Shown: in pieces, positions 1-9,033 of the stretch
Numbering within the stretch: the stretch's first letter is position 1
How the letters are laid out: each line of letters starts with the position of its first letter
Assembly: GCF_022398325.1 (NCBI RefSeq)
Contig: NZ_JAKEVD010000003.1
Location: 99,011-163,010, forward strand
Reading direction: 5' to 3'
DNA: 64,000 nt
Source: Shewanella sp. Isolate13
GTDB lineage: Bacteria > Pseudomonadota > Gammaproteobacteria > Enterobacterales > Shewanellaceae
Translations under genes and position numbers: made by a program
Notes under the pieces: model-generated
What the model was told of the DNA's origin: nothing
The model's database searches: none
Seen by the model: the letters and a program-made list of their open reading frames with translations, nothing else

Positions 1-1101
1 GATCCTATCGATGGCTACTTTGATGCTGGGCAATACCTTGCAGAAAACGCCTATGGTTTTTTACCCGTCCCAACGATTATCACCGAACCTGCGGTGGGTA
101 ACGGCATTGCCGTTATGGGAATGTTTTTACATGAAAGTGCCCAGCAGCAACAGGCACGTAAAGAGCTTGCCACTCACTCAATCGATGGCGGCGCACAGCT
201 ATTAACGCCGGGGATCTCAGTCGTTGGCCTTGGCGCAACAGATAACGGCACTAAGATGGCATTTGCAGGTCACAGGCAAACCTGGGCAGAAGACAGCATT
301 CGCTACCTTGTCGGTGGCGGTTATGGCGATATCAACATGAGCTTTTACAGCCAGAGAGACTTTGCCCAAGACTTGTCGTTAGACATGAATATGCAGGGCT
401 TGGGTGTTATTCAGAAGCTGCAATTTCGTATCGATGAAAGCCCTCTGTTTCTTGGGGTATCACAAAAATATGTCAGCCTAGACTTAAGCAGTCGCCGTGA
501 ATTTGAAAATATCCCACCTGAACTTGCAGATAGGCTCGCAGATATTATCAACAGAACCCCTAAGATCTCCTCGATTGGCGCCATTGCCGAATACGATAGC
601 TTAAACAACTTCTTCATGCCCACCAGCGGCTACAATTACCTGCTCGAATACGATTGGTTTAGTAAAGATCTCGGCAGTGATTACAACTACCAAACACTTA
701 ATGTTAAGGGGCTGAACTATTGGCCACTATCAAACAGCCTTACACTAGGCTTGAAGCTGCATTATCAAACCATAGACAGCAACGGCCGCCTGCCGATTTT
801 CACCTATCCTTTTATCCATCTACGTGGCATCCCCAAAAATCGCTATCAGGGTCAAAACGTCGGCTCAGGCGAAGTTCAAATCATGTGGAAGCTAACCCCT
901 CGCTGGATGTTACTCTCTTTTGCAGGAACTGGAGTCACAGGCAAGAGTAGCAGCGATATGTGGGACAGCGAGATGCAAAATGCTTATGGTGCGGGCTTTA
1001 GGTACACCATAGCACGGCGTTACGGCTTACATATGGGAGTCGATGTTGCTCGCGGTCCAGAAGACACCGCTTTGTATATCAATGTTGGCAGCGGGTTTTA
1101 A
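1..1101 (+). CDS. Outer-membrane beta-barrel protein, BamA/D15 surface-antigen type (5' partial)
   Basis: The reading frame is open from base 1, so the true start lies left of the window and 366 codons are visible. The protein alternates polar and aromatic residues in amphipathic strands and ends in Phe after Gly-Ser-Gly, the usual C-terminal signal of outer-membrane barrels recognised by the BAM machinery. Segments such as 'GGGYGDINMSFY', 'FMPTSGYNYLLEYDWFS' and 'FIHLRGIPKNRYQG' resemble the barrel half of Omp85/D15 surface antigens, where an R-G-x-P/Y loop is typical. Family knowledge would place it in the outer membrane. No POTRA domains are visible, but the N-terminus is missing. The substrate or partner is unknown. 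The membership is inferred by eye; another porin-like barrel family is the alternative. Confidence 0.6.
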   Translation, partial: DPIDGYFDAGQYLAENAYGFLPVPTIITEPAVGNGIAVMGMFLHESAQQQQARKELATHSIDGGAQLLTPGISVVGLGATDNGTKMAFAGHRQTWAEDSIRYLVGGGYGDINMSFYSQRDFAQDLSLDMNMQGLGVIQKLQFRIDESPLFLGVSQKYVSLDLSSRREFENIPPELADRLADIINRTPKISSIGAIAEYDSLNNFFMPTSGYNYLLEYDWFSKDLGSDYNYQTLNVKGLNYWPLSNSLTLGLKLHYQTIDSNGRLPIFTYPFIHLRGIPKNRYQGQNVGSGEVQIMWKLTPRWMLLSFAGTGVTGKSSSDMWDSEMQNAYGAGFRYTIARRYGLHMGVDVARGPEDTALYINVGSGF

Positions 1102-1298
1102 AGGGATGGCTGTGACTGTCGACTCGCCTCTCACTAAGCAAATTAATTTAGACAACCCTGATATAGCGAGAGCTGGCTCACAACTCCAGCAAAATGTGAA
1201 TAATTAAAACCGGGTAAAACGCTTACGATCACAGCTTTCCCGTTCAAAAAAACGACAATACCAAGCCGTTTTTTCCTGTTTTTAGGTTTTGCAGTTTA

Positions 1299-1829
1299 GT
1301 GTTTGAATTATCACATCACGCGTTATTATGGGCGCAAGCCTTAGGCTTTATCTCGATGGCTGTCGGTTGGTGGGCCAACTCTCAGAAGAATGATCGACAA
1401 TTACTCTCTGGTAACCTGATTGCTTCAAGCCTGACTGCCGTTCACTTAGGTCTGCTTGGCAGCAGCTTAGGCATGTTTAATCAGCTGCTTAATCTTTTAC
1501 GTTTCGCGACATGTCGAACCCGCAGCCATCAAAGGGGCTTGCCTGCTCTATTTTCGAGTATTGCCCTTCTACAGGGATGGATATTTGCCGAGCATTGGAG
1601 CGAATGGTGCGCTGTGGCAAGCGCCGTGCTGATGAGCTTTGCCCTCTTCTACTCAAGTGGTGCGAAGTTGCGCTCGGCGATAATGATAAGCAACCTACTT
1701 AACTTAACGCTTTCCGTCTACCTAAGCTCTTGGTCAGGGATCGTATATCAAGTTGTCACACTGCTGATATTAACCCGCAGCCTAATACCTCATAAACGGG
1801 CTCAGCGCTTTGATGAGCAGACCGCTTAA
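1299..1829 (+). CDS. YgjV-like inner-membrane protein
   Basis: A 176-residue, strongly hydrophobic protein with about five to six membrane segments, starting 'LWAQALGFISMAVGWWANSQ' near residue 10. The N-terminal pattern (Q-x-x-G-F-x-x-x-x-x-x-W-W-x-x-x-Q, then a gapped hydrophobic series and a Lys/Arg-rich end) resembles the YgjV (Imp-YgjV) family of small inner-membrane proteins of unknown biochemical function. The start is GTG; no ATG lies near the N-terminus and the Shine-Dalgarno signal is weak. It is a monocistronic plus-strand gene, 197 bp after the outer-membrane protein gene. Family placement comes from memory of the motif and the function remains unknown. Confidence 0.6.
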   Translation: MFELSHHALLWAQALGFISMAVGWWANSQKNDRQLLSGNLIASSLTAVHLGLLGSSLGMFNQLLNLLRFATCRTRSHQRGLPALFSSIALLQGWIFAEHWSEWCAVASAVLMSFALFYSSGAKLRSAIMISNLLNLTLSVYLSSWSGIVYQVVTLLILTRSLIPHKRAQRFDEQTA

Positions 1830-1959
1830 CTGTTCCAACTTACTATCTAAGGCCAATTTATCCGCTGGAAATTTGTACAAACATAGTCACTTAGCTATGA
1901 TTGCCATAAGATAATGATACAAGCATAGCAGTCACACGCTGTAGGGATCACGGTTAGAT

Positions 1960-2361
1960 ATGGATGACAGACGATTATTTTCGCGGATAATATTTGCAAC
2001 GGATGCCCAGTTAATCAGCCACGATAGCTGCTGGGCAACCAAGCTATTGGATATTAGCCTTAATGGCGCCTTAGTCGAACTCCCTCAAGACTTTAGCTTT
2101 TGTGGCAGCGAACTGACACTAGAGTTCAGCCTTCAGGAGCCTGAATTTAAGGTCTCGATGCTAACAAAGTTAGTACACAGGGAAAATCAACAGCTGGGCC
2201 TAGCTTGCCAGCACATCGATGTTGAGAGTATTAGTCACCTTCGCAGACTACTGGAACTTAACTTAGGCGATGCCACCCTACTCGATAGAGAGTTAGAGCG
2301 GTTATTCAAGCCCGATAGCTGCGCTAGCTCAGACTCTAACTTAAATTCCAACTCCCAATAG
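1960..2361 (+). CDS. Small PilZ-domain protein (predicted c-di-GMP receptor)
   Basis: A 133-residue soluble protein that is essentially one PilZ domain plus a short Ser/Asn-rich tail. The two c-di-GMP binding signatures are present: an R-x-x-x-R motif at residues 5-9 (R-L-F-S-R) and D-x-S-x-x-G at 31-36 (D-I-S-L-N-G). Both are followed by the beta-strand pattern 'ALVELP' usual for PilZ. With both motifs intact, nucleotide binding is likely. The effector partner is not shown by the sequence. It is convergent with radA and shares a bidirectional terminator with it. A second, much larger PilZ gene lies on the other side of radA. Confidence 0.8.
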   Translation: MDDRRLFSRIIFATDAQLISHDSCWATKLLDISLNGALVELPQDFSFCGSELTLEFSLQEPEFKVSMLTKLVHRENQQLGLACQHIDVESISHLRRLLELNLGDATLLDRELERLFKPDSCASSDSNLNSNSQ

Positions 2362-2397
2362 CAGACAACTCTACTGCGATAACGGGTAGCGTCAGAT

Positions 2398-2426
2398 AAA
2401 AGCGCCGCAATTTTTGCGGCGCTTTT
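2398..2426. terminator. Bidirectional rho-independent terminator between the PilZ gene and radA
   Basis: Perfect 13-bp inverted repeat (AAAAGCGCCGCAA / TTGCGGCGCTTTT) with a 3-nt T loop. The A-run and T-run on its flanks let it work on both strands, as fits the convergent genes. Confidence 0.9.
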
Positions 2427-2441
2427 GTTGCTGATGAATCG

Positions 2442-3815
2442 CTAGTTGATTAACTCTAACAACTCATGAATCGTCTTCACCGGAATAATCTTCGCGCCTG
2501 AGCCTTCCATCGACTTATGATAATTTCGATAGGGAATAAAAATCTCGGTGAAGCCATGCTGAATCGCCTCCCTGACTCGCGGCACGCCACTGTCGATTGG
2601 GCGAACGTCACCGTTTAAACTCAGCTCGCCCATGATGCAGGTGGTTCTCGGTACCACAAAGTCATTCAAGCTACTGAGCAGCGCCGTCACCAAGGCTAGA
2701 TCGATACAAGTTTCAGACTCATCAATCTTAAGGCCACCCACCAAGTTAAAGTAGGTATCGTGGAAGATTTTGGTCTTAGTGTGCTTACGCAAGATACCGG
2801 TCAGCATCTTGATCCGGTTCATATTTAAGCCCACACAAACACGCTGAGGAAACTCCGCTTCGGTTTCAGTGGTTAAACACTGGATCTCAAGCAGTAGATT
2901 ACGATTGCCCTTACGGATACAGGTGATTGCGGCTCCCGGTGACTCGGTAGTTGAGCCCGACAGAAAGATTTCACTCGGATTATCGACACTTATCATGCCG
3001 CGCTCTGTCATCTTAAATATACCCACGGTATCGACATCGCCAAAACGGTTCTTATTCGCCCTAAGGGTACGCACCTGACCATCGTTACACTCAATGTGGG
3101 TTAAACAGTCGACAATATGAATAAGCGTTTGTGGCCCGGCAGTTTCATTATTCTTATTAACGTGAGCCACTAAAAACATGGTCACATTGTTTTGCTTACA
3201 ATACTGAGTTAATGCCTGAGCACTGCCTTTAACCTGTGATGGCGAGCCTGGGCTACCGTTAGCTAAATCGGTCACTACCGCCTGAATCGAATCGATTACC
3301 GCAAACTTAATCTTCTTCTCTTCTAGCTCGGCGATAATGGCTTCAACACTGGTTTCAGCCATCAAGTAGAGGTTGTCTTCATTACAATCTAACTTAAGGC
3401 GATTGACTCGGTTTTTAAACTGAGACAGCGACTCTTCGGCAGTACAATAAAGTGATGGCATCAACTGCGACATGCGAGAGACGAGATCAGATAGAATCGT
3501 GGTTTTACCCGCCCCTGGATCCCCTGAAATAATATTCACCGATCCCGTGGTCAATCCGCCACACAGGACGCGGTCAAGCTCGCCAATCCCCGTGAGCATC
3601 TTTTGAGCTTCAAACTCTTCAATCTCGTTTAGTTTTTTTGAGCCGCCGCCCACAGAGCCCGCGTAACCAGAAACCGAAGCACGAGCGGGTTTAACCGTCG
3701 AGATCTTCAGTTCACTAATGGTGTTCCACTCCTGACAGGCACTACATTGCCCCTGCCAGCGAGGAAAATCCTGACCGCATTCATTACATACGTAAGCTGT
3801 TTTGTTCTTTGCCAT
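2442..3815 (-). CDS. radA: DNA repair protein RadA (Sms)
   Basis: A 457-residue RecA-family ATPase that promotes branch migration and processing of recombination intermediates in the cytoplasm. The N-terminal C4 zinc finger is complete (Cys 10, 13, 24, 27). The Walker A motif is G-D-P-G-A-G-K-T-T at 98-106. The RadA-specific K-N-R-F-G motif sits at 255-259. The C-terminal part is the Lon-protease-like domain typical of the family. Full length for the family (about 455-460). The ATG start is also where the zinc finger begins in homologues. The upstream side holds a GCCAATATTGGC palindrome at 3852-3863 and then a dispersed repeat element. Monocistronic, flanked by PilZ genes. Confidence 0.97.
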   Translation of the reverse strand: MAKNKTAYVCNECGQDFPRWQGQCSACQEWNTISELKISTVKPARASVSGYAGSVGGGSKKLNEIEEFEAQKMLTGIGELDRVLCGGLTTGSVNIISGDPGAGKTTILSDLVSRMSQLMPSLYCTAEESLSQFKNRVNRLKLDCNEDNLYLMAETSVEAIIAELEEKKIKFAVIDSIQAVVTDLANGSPGSPSQVKGSAQALTQYCKQNNVTMFLVAHVNKNNETAGPQTLIHIVDCLTHIECNDGQVRTLRANKNRFGDVDTVGIFKMTERGMISVDNPSEIFLSGSTTESPGAAITCIRKGNRNLLLEIQCLTTETEAEFPQRVCVGLNMNRIKMLTGILRKHTKTKIFHDTYFNLVGGLKIDESETCIDLALVTALLSSLNDFVVPRTTCIMGELSLNGDVRPIDSGVPRVREAIQHGFTEIFIPYRNYHKSMEGSGAKIIPVKTIHELLELIN

Positions 3816-4280
3816 AGCCCTTTCTAAATCACATAAAATCGGTAAAGTAATGCCAATATTGGCCGATACTAATTAAAGTAGGGATAATAAGCGAATACTC
3901 CCTTAAAAAATGTCTAATACCAATCAATATAAGAAGCTGATCTATTCAGAGCGCTTTTTGGCAAACTAATTCAAAGCGAATAGCTGAAAGAATGGTTACT
4001 CCCTTGTGAAGCTGTTCAACGCAGAAGTAGGCAGCCAAAAACGCTCCAAAATGGCGAGTTTTAGCGCCTCTGATGCAGTGTTAACGAGCTTAACCGTAGA
4101 ATAACTATGCTCTTCACTCGTTGCAAACCACATGGATGTGGTGAATGTCATTCAAGCAGGAGCATTTAATGACCTTGCCTCAGAACCGCTAAACTCTCGC
4201 TGAGCGTTCAGATCTTTATACTGATTGGTATAAAATCCTATCAGCCGTCGCTCTATTTAGCACCCAAAAAGAAGTGATTA
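3816..4280. other. 465-bp gene-free region: radA upstream region and one dispersed-repeat copy
   Basis: The first 100 bp are the radA upstream region, with a 12-bp perfect palindrome GCCAATATTGGC at 3852-3863. Bases 3917-4231 are a copy of the dispersed repeat described separately. The remaining 49 bp precede the large PilZ gene. No small ORF with a credible ribosome binding site was seen. Confidence 0.7.
3917..4231 (+). repeat. Dispersed non-coding repeat with terminal inverted repeats, copy A (315 bp)
   Basis: The ends are ATACCAATCAATATAA (3917-3932) and TTATACTGATTGGTAT (4216-4231), inverted repeats of each other apart from one base. The interior shares long stretches in the same orientation with bases 60878-61147, for example 'TTTTTGGCAAACTAATTCAA', 'CAACGCAGAAGTAGGCAGCC' and 'CCGCTAAACTCTCGCT'. 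Relative to that copy it has about 45 extra bases near 4110-4165. No reading frame is conserved, so it looks like a miniature, non-autonomous mobile element. Confidence 0.85.
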
Positions 4281-6698
4281 ATGACTTTAGAATTGCATAA
4301 AGCTCTTATTGAACAGTTAAAACCCCTATTAATGGAGCCTGAGTTTTCGGAGCTATTCGAACAACTTACTGCCGATGAAACCAATTCAACTCGTTTTTTA
4401 CTCAAGATGGAGCTCAATAGACTGGCTTCGGCCTGCACAAGACTGATCGATCTACGCAATAAAACCGAACTCGACTGTGAGGAGTTTACTTTTGCAGGCC
4501 AGCAACATTATCTAGACGCTCCTGCTAAAGAAAGGTTTTTAGAGGCTCTCGCCCTCTATCGCGATGAATATACCTTAGGTGTATACGAGCAGGTAATTGA
4601 GGCTCACAAACGTCGAATTCTAAAACAACGGCAATCTAGCCAGAATGAAGTCGCCGTTGACGCCTCACCGTTTGTTGCTAAGGCCGTAGTATTAGGCAGT
4701 TACTTTGCCCGTAGCGAAGAGCGTATGAACTACAGCATGCGGATCAGTGTGATTCAGGGGCATCTTAGCTTAAAGGGGATCACGGTCGATCTCTCCGTTG
4801 GCGGCGCTAGGATCCGTATTCCAACAAAGCAGGGGTTACAGGCTCATATACCCGTTCGTATCAAGCTATTGGAACTTGGAGAGGGGTACTACCATGAGGA
4901 TCTGCAACAGGGTATCGACTATCAAATTGTCGATGCTGAAGAGAATCATGAATACTGTTGGTTAAGGTTAAAGCGAGTTTCCGGCAGCGAAGCATTAGCT
5001 CAAATGCTAGAAAAACTGATCCGCGGTTATAAGTTTCGCTACAAGGTCGATGTCAATGATGTCTTAGTGACGACAAAAGGGCTGGGGTTTGAGCGCCATT
5101 ACCTGCCGCACTTGCCACACCTACCACTGTTTGTTAGTGGCGCAGGCCGCGAGAGTGATACCGACGAGGTAAGACTATCACTGAGTCATATGCTACTGAG
5201 TCGTGATAACCAAAGTGTCAGTGAATACTTTAAAGATGAAGATAATATTAGTCAGCTAGGTGCCTTTCTTACTCCTGCTAGAATCAAGTGCATCATCGAC
5301 TCTGAGGACAATAGTCCCCACACTCAGTTCTTCAGCTTTACTTTTAGAGCTCAAGGGGCGCTCTACTTTTACTCGGCTAGCTTAGCCGAGCTCAAGGCTC
5401 GTAACCTGCTGGCACTTTTGCTCAACTTTGCCTCTAGCAAGGCTAGCTTTCGCATTTTTAAAGTCACCAAGCAAGTGATCGACCATCAGCAATCCTACAA
5501 GGCCAGTATCCTACCCGGGGATGAAGCGCGCTACTCAGCGCTCACTGAAGCACAACTTGGCGCATTTAGTCATGTGCTGCAGCTTAGTGATATCACCCCT
5601 GAGAAAGCTGCAGAGCAGTATAAGAGTTGGAGCGCGGTTCATTTAGCTAGCGAGTCTCAAGCTGGAGTGAATGAACTAAAAATTTTTGGTCAACAGAAAA
5701 TAACTCAACACGCCATAAAACCGATTTCACTGCAATTTAGCGAACGACGCAACGAATCACGCTTCGCCTTTAAAACTGCCGTGATGCTAAGCCAGGGCGA
5801 GATCCATACCATAGCGAGTACAGACGATATCTCCAGCCGCGGCATGAAGCTCACCCTCTCAAGTCCCGTCAAGTTCAATCAAGCTGAGCCAATTTTAACT
5901 AGCTTCCCTAAGCTGCAAGCTATCGCAGGCAAGCGTACGCTGCAGTCCCTGCCCTATCGCTTGATCCGCACCCGTAAAGATGGCGTGACCTTGCACTTTG
6001 CGGCGCAAATAGGTCATACGCCTCATGTGGGAGTCGAGTTCTTAAATCAGTTAATTGAACATAACCGCGAAAAACTAGAAAAACTCAGCGAAAATAATCA
6101 AGACGTTAAAGAACTAGCCGATGGCATGAAAAACATCGTTATGCGTAAGCTCGCCTCTTTACCTTACTATCTAGAGCGCACGGAAAAATCAGCCTATATC
6201 TCAACCCTAGGCATAGGCACCGAGCAAAACCATATCGCCAATATTTTTGCATCTCAGCGTGATAGCACTACTGAGTATGATCTCGCGCCGCTGTTAAATA
6301 ACGATAGACTAAAGCGTGACTTCATCACGCCAATTCGCACAATGAAACCACAACATGGTTTATCCCATTTTGAAGTCTATGTGCAGATCTCACGTATGTC
6401 CCAAGGACAGATAAAAGTACGCTGTATCGGTGAGCAAGATCTACCTGAACGCTCGCAGCAATTGAGCTTTATCCAGCGTAGCCAGAACCTTGGTGAATTC
6501 ATGGCGCTGAGAGTCTATCGCGGCGCGACTGGCAAACCCGACTTAAACTATATTCGCAAAGAACGAGACTACATCCAGATCCACTCCTCCCATAAAGCCA
6601 AGAAGCTAGAGGAACAGCTTTGGAATATAATTGGCGTTGGCGAGCTACTGGATGTCACTCATGAGGTGCTATTACGCTTTCCTGAGCTTAACGATTAA
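4281..6698 (+). CDS. Large protein with two PilZ domains (predicted c-di-GMP effector)
   Basis: An 805-residue protein without signal peptide or clear membrane segments. The first PilZ-like domain has R-S-E-E-R at 144-148 and D-L-S-V-G-G at 170-175. The second has R-N-E-S-R near 489-493 and D-I-S-S-R-G near 515-520. Both therefore keep the R-x-x-x-R and D-x-S-x-x-G c-di-GMP contacts. The N-terminal 130 residues are mostly helical, and long regions between and after the domains match nothing I recognise. Proteins of this size with duplicated PilZ domains occur in Shewanella and related marine bacteria, with no established partner. The ATG is preceded only by a weak purine stretch. A dispersed repeat ends about 50 bp upstream and could influence its promoter. 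Confidence 0.8.
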   Translation: MTLELHKALIEQLKPLLMEPEFSELFEQLTADETNSTRFLLKMELNRLASACTRLIDLRNKTELDCEEFTFAGQQHYLDAPAKERFLEALALYRDEYTLGVYEQVIEAHKRRILKQRQSSQNEVAVDASPFVAKAVVLGSYFARSEERMNYSMRISVIQGHLSLKGITVDLSVGGARIRIPTKQGLQAHIPVRIKLLELGEGYYHEDLQQGIDYQIVDAEENHEYCWLRLKRVSGSEALAQMLEKLIRGYKFRYKVDVNDVLVTTKGLGFERHYLPHLPHLPLFVSGAGRESDTDEVRLSLSHMLLSRDNQSVSEYFKDEDNISQLGAFLTPARIKCIIDSEDNSPHTQFFSFTFRAQGALYFYSASLAELKARNLLALLLNFASSKASFRIFKVTKQVIDHQQSYKASILPGDEARYSALTEAQLGAFSHVLQLSDITPEKAAEQYKSWSAVHLASESQAGVNELKIFGQQKITQHAIKPISLQFSERRNESRFAFKTAVMLSQGEIHTIASTDDISSRGMKLTLSSPVKFNQAEPILTSFPKLQAIAGKRTLQSLPYRLIRTRKDGVTLHFAAQIGHTPHVGVEFLNQLIEHNREKLEKLSENNQDVKELADGMKNIVMRKLASLPYYLERTEKSAYISTLGIGTEQNHIANIFASQRDSTTEYDLAPLLNNDRLKRDFITPIRTMKPQHGLSHFEVYVQISRMSQGQIKVRCIGEQDLPERSQQLSFIQRSQNLGEFMALRVYRGATGKPDLNYIRKERDYIQIHSSHKAKKLEEQLWNIIGVGELLDVTHEVLLRFPELND

Positions 6699-6840
6699 CG
6701 CAGCGCTCGCTCTCAGAAAAGTTGCTGTACCCTGATAATAACGGTGACTTGGGCACCACCCGCACCCGAGGCTTAAGAAGCCTGCACTTGAGCAGGCTAA
6801 AGCTGAGATAGTTAAAGTCGAGTAGCTTAACCTGATATAG

Positions 6841-7302
6841 CTAGACCTGAGGCGCTGGCGGATGCTTTATCACTCGATACATATAGCCGACAACCGCTAG
6901 GTTAATCAGTAGCACTGCAGCCGTGAGCAGATTAGGCTTAGTCAATAATTCATAGGCTTCAAAAGGGAGGTAAATGCCGCCACTGAGTAATGCAAACCAT
7001 TCGGTCCACACTAGGCTATGCCACAGACCATAGGCTTCGATAAAACGTATAGCGGCATACAACAAGGCTCCAGCTATCACAAACATAATATTTTCCTTCG
7101 TCACCTTCCCAGCCTCGGTAATCACCTCTTGTACTAAGTGATTTGCAGGGTTTAAATGAGAGTGCCGCAGTAACTCTTCCACCACCAACTGAATATCTTG
7201 CCCAGCTAGTTTGTGCAGCCCAAAAACAACTAATACCGATATTAGGCCTTTAGTGGCCTCAAGAAGTGCTATGGCTTTTAAGCCTTTCTTAACTGATGAC
7301 AT
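6841..7302 (-). CDS. DUF2127 membrane protein
   Basis: A 153-residue protein with four predicted membrane segments (about 12-28, 72-92, 98-115 and 123-143). The C-terminal pattern E-A-Y-G-L-W, then W-T-E-W-F-A-L-L-S-G-G-I-Y-L-P-F-E-A-Y-E is the hallmark of DUF2127 integral membrane proteins. Their function is unknown. AAGGA lies 5 bases before the ATG. It is convergent with the large PilZ gene. The 142-bp gap between them contains a 7-bp stem-loop (6779-6798) but no clear terminator. Confidence 0.8.
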   Translation of the reverse strand: MSSVKKGLKAIALLEATKGLISVLVVFGLHKLAGQDIQLVVEELLRHSHLNPANHLVQEVITEAGKVTKENIMFVIAGALLYAAIRFIEAYGLWHSLVWTEWFALLSGGIYLPFEAYELLTKPNLLTAAVLLINLAVVGYMYRVIKHPPAPQV

Positions 7303-7699
7303 GGGATCCTTTAAGGCTAAAGAGAGACTCTATAGCTATCAATGATTGCAAATAGCGCTATTTGCCTATTTTACGCCATTTTACAATATATAAGTGCGGT
7401 ATTAACTAGCTTTAATGGTGGAGTGAGTTTTGACACATTTGTGCGGCCAAACCCCTTGACCGCTGGCTTATATTTAACCACTCATTAATTAACGATGAAC
7501 TGAAGATGTATTTTTATTAATGAAGGCGAATAGTTAATTAGCGCCGATAACTCCTGAGGTATAGTGCTAACTAAGGCGATTTATGTCCGTAAATCGGAGA
7601 TGCTCTAGGTAGGATAAACACTACGACTAGCAACGATTTCAACGCTTAGCAGGACTAAGTCATCGCCTTGATAACTATGCCCCTTTAGGAACACCAACA
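7303..7699. other. 397-bp divergent intergenic region between the DUF2127 and dedA genes
   Basis: AT-rich spacer that must contain the promoters of both flanking genes. I see no ORF with a ribosome binding site, no RNA gene and no strong inverted repeat. Confidence 0.5.
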
Positions 7700-8431
7700 A
7701 TGCTAGATTCATTCGTCTCAGTCATTACAGCCCTATGGCAACAAGACTTCGCTTCATTGCAGAGCCCTGGTAGCGCAACCATGATATACGTCTGCGTTTT
7801 CACCTTAATTTGGCTAGAAAGTGCATTTCTTCCCGCGGCCCCCATGCCCTGTGATAGCGTTGTTATCCTCTCAGGCAGCCTAGCCGCAGCAGGAATAATC
7901 AGCTTCCCAACAGTATTTGCCGCTTTAGTCATTGCCGGCGCGACTGGCAGCTGGGTGGCATTCATTCAAGGTCGATGGCTACATAGGCTACCTAAAATCC
8001 AGCGCTGGATCGATGCGGTACCCGAAAACCGTATGAAGACGGTTGATACTCTACTTAATAAACATGGACTGCTGGCTCTATTTACCGCGCGCTTCATTCC
8101 TGTTGTACGCCCTCTATTGCCATTAATGATGGGGCTACATATCAAGAAAGTCTCAAACTTCCACTACTTTGCTTGGTTAAGTGCTGTAAGTTGGTGCGCA
8201 TTATTACTTGGCTTTGGTTACGCCCTATCCTACCTGCCAGAGAGCATTGCTCGTGTCGTCACCATGGTACTCATTATCGCACCATTCTTAACACTGGCGA
8301 TTGCCATTGTTAGTCTGTTAAGTAGCTTCATCATTAAGAAGAGACGCGCAAGAAAACCGATTGTCAGTGAGATCATTCAAGAGGCGGTGCTGCCCAAGGC
8401 GCAACCTATAATGAAGAAAACCATAAAATAG
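7700..8431 (+). CDS. DedA-family (VTT domain) membrane protein
   Basis: A 243-residue polytopic inner-membrane protein. The DedA signature is clear: an E-x-x-x-P-x-x-P-x-x region at 40-50 (E-S-A-F-L-P-A-A-P-M-P) and F-T-A-R-F-I-P-V-V-R-P at 128-138, followed by a Gly-containing re-entrant segment and further membrane helices. DedA proteins act in membrane lipid (undecaprenyl phosphate or phospholipid) translocation and help maintain proton motive force. The exact substrate here is not determinable. The start ATG has TAGGA 9 bases upstream. A strong terminator follows directly, so the gene is monocistronic. The C-terminal tail is short and rich in Lys. Confidence 0.9.
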   Translation: MLDSFVSVITALWQQDFASLQSPGSATMIYVCVFTLIWLESAFLPAAPMPCDSVVILSGSLAAAGIISFPTVFAALVIAGATGSWVAFIQGRWLHRLPKIQRWIDAVPENRMKTVDTLLNKHGLLALFTARFIPVVRPLLPLMMGLHIKKVSNFHYFAWLSAVSWCALLLGFGYALSYLPESIARVVTMVLIIAPFLTLAIAIVSLLSSFIIKKRRARKPIVSEIIQEAVLPKAQPIMKKTIK

Positions 8432-8462
8432 TCTCGCTACCCTAGTTAAATTTCTATCATCC

Positions 8463-8495
8463 AAAAGCCACCTCATAAAGGTGGCTTTTGTTTTG
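8463..8495 (+). terminator. Rho-independent terminator of the dedA-family gene
   Basis: Perfect 11-bp stem (AAAAGCCACCT / AGGTGGCTTTT) with a 5-nt loop and a T-rich tail, 31 bases after the stop codon. Confidence 0.9.
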
Positions 8496-8977
8496 CCGGA
8501 AAGCGAAACCGATCCTTATGCTTCGCTCAGGCAGGTTAGGTAAATACGCCAACGTGACTTTAACTCCTGAATAATCCACTCAGTCATCAACGCATCTTGC
8601 ATTGATGACTAATTTAATACGATGACTTGGATAGCCGCTTCACAGGCCTGAGCTTAGTCCATAGGCTCTAATGCCTTAGGTTTAACCTGACAAATCCCCC
8701 ACAACCGCTACACAGAACGACTTTAGATGACATTTCCTACGGTAGTAAAACGGGAGCCTGGCAGCTGGTGGAGTGAATAAGCTGACCATGGCTCTAGAAC
8801 ATCGTCTCGAAGCTCTCCCCTTTTATCAATGAGTCCTATCTCAATCCCCCCTACCTCAATAATCCTATAATCCTATCTCTGTAATTTCCGCTTCAATTTC
8901 AGTCAAGCTCGAATGAACATGACAATAGAGAGATGACTGAGGATTGAACGACTGAGTATCAGTCATGAATCGCGAGC

Positions 8978-9008
8978 AAAAAAAAGCCCAAACTTAAGTT
9001 CGGGCTTT
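8978..9008 (-). terminator. Rho-independent terminator of psrABC
   Basis: On the minus strand AAAGCCCGAACTT pairs with AAGTTTGGGCTTT (one mismatch) and is followed by a run of eight U. It lies 26 bases after the psrC stop codon. Confidence 0.85.
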
Positions 9009-9033
9009 AATAGAGTCTCGAGGTATTTAGCTC

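Larger units (their letters stand above)
8432..9033. other. 602-bp gene-free region between convergent dedA and psrC
   Basis: Holds one terminator at each end and a 9-bp hairpin (AGTCATCAA / TTGATGACT, 8582-8610). It also holds a pyrimidine-rich stretch at about 8825-8885 with short degenerate repeats of CCTATCTC/CCTACCTC type. No ORF with a ribosome binding site and no RNA gene was recognised. Confidence 0.5.

Noticed and set aside
3852..3863. GCCAATATTGGC palindrome upstream of radA
   Set aside because: A 12-bp perfect palindrome, but single and without a known factor; noted under radA only.
6779..6798. 7-bp stem-loop after the dual-PilZ gene
   Set aside because: No T-run on either strand, so not called as a terminator.
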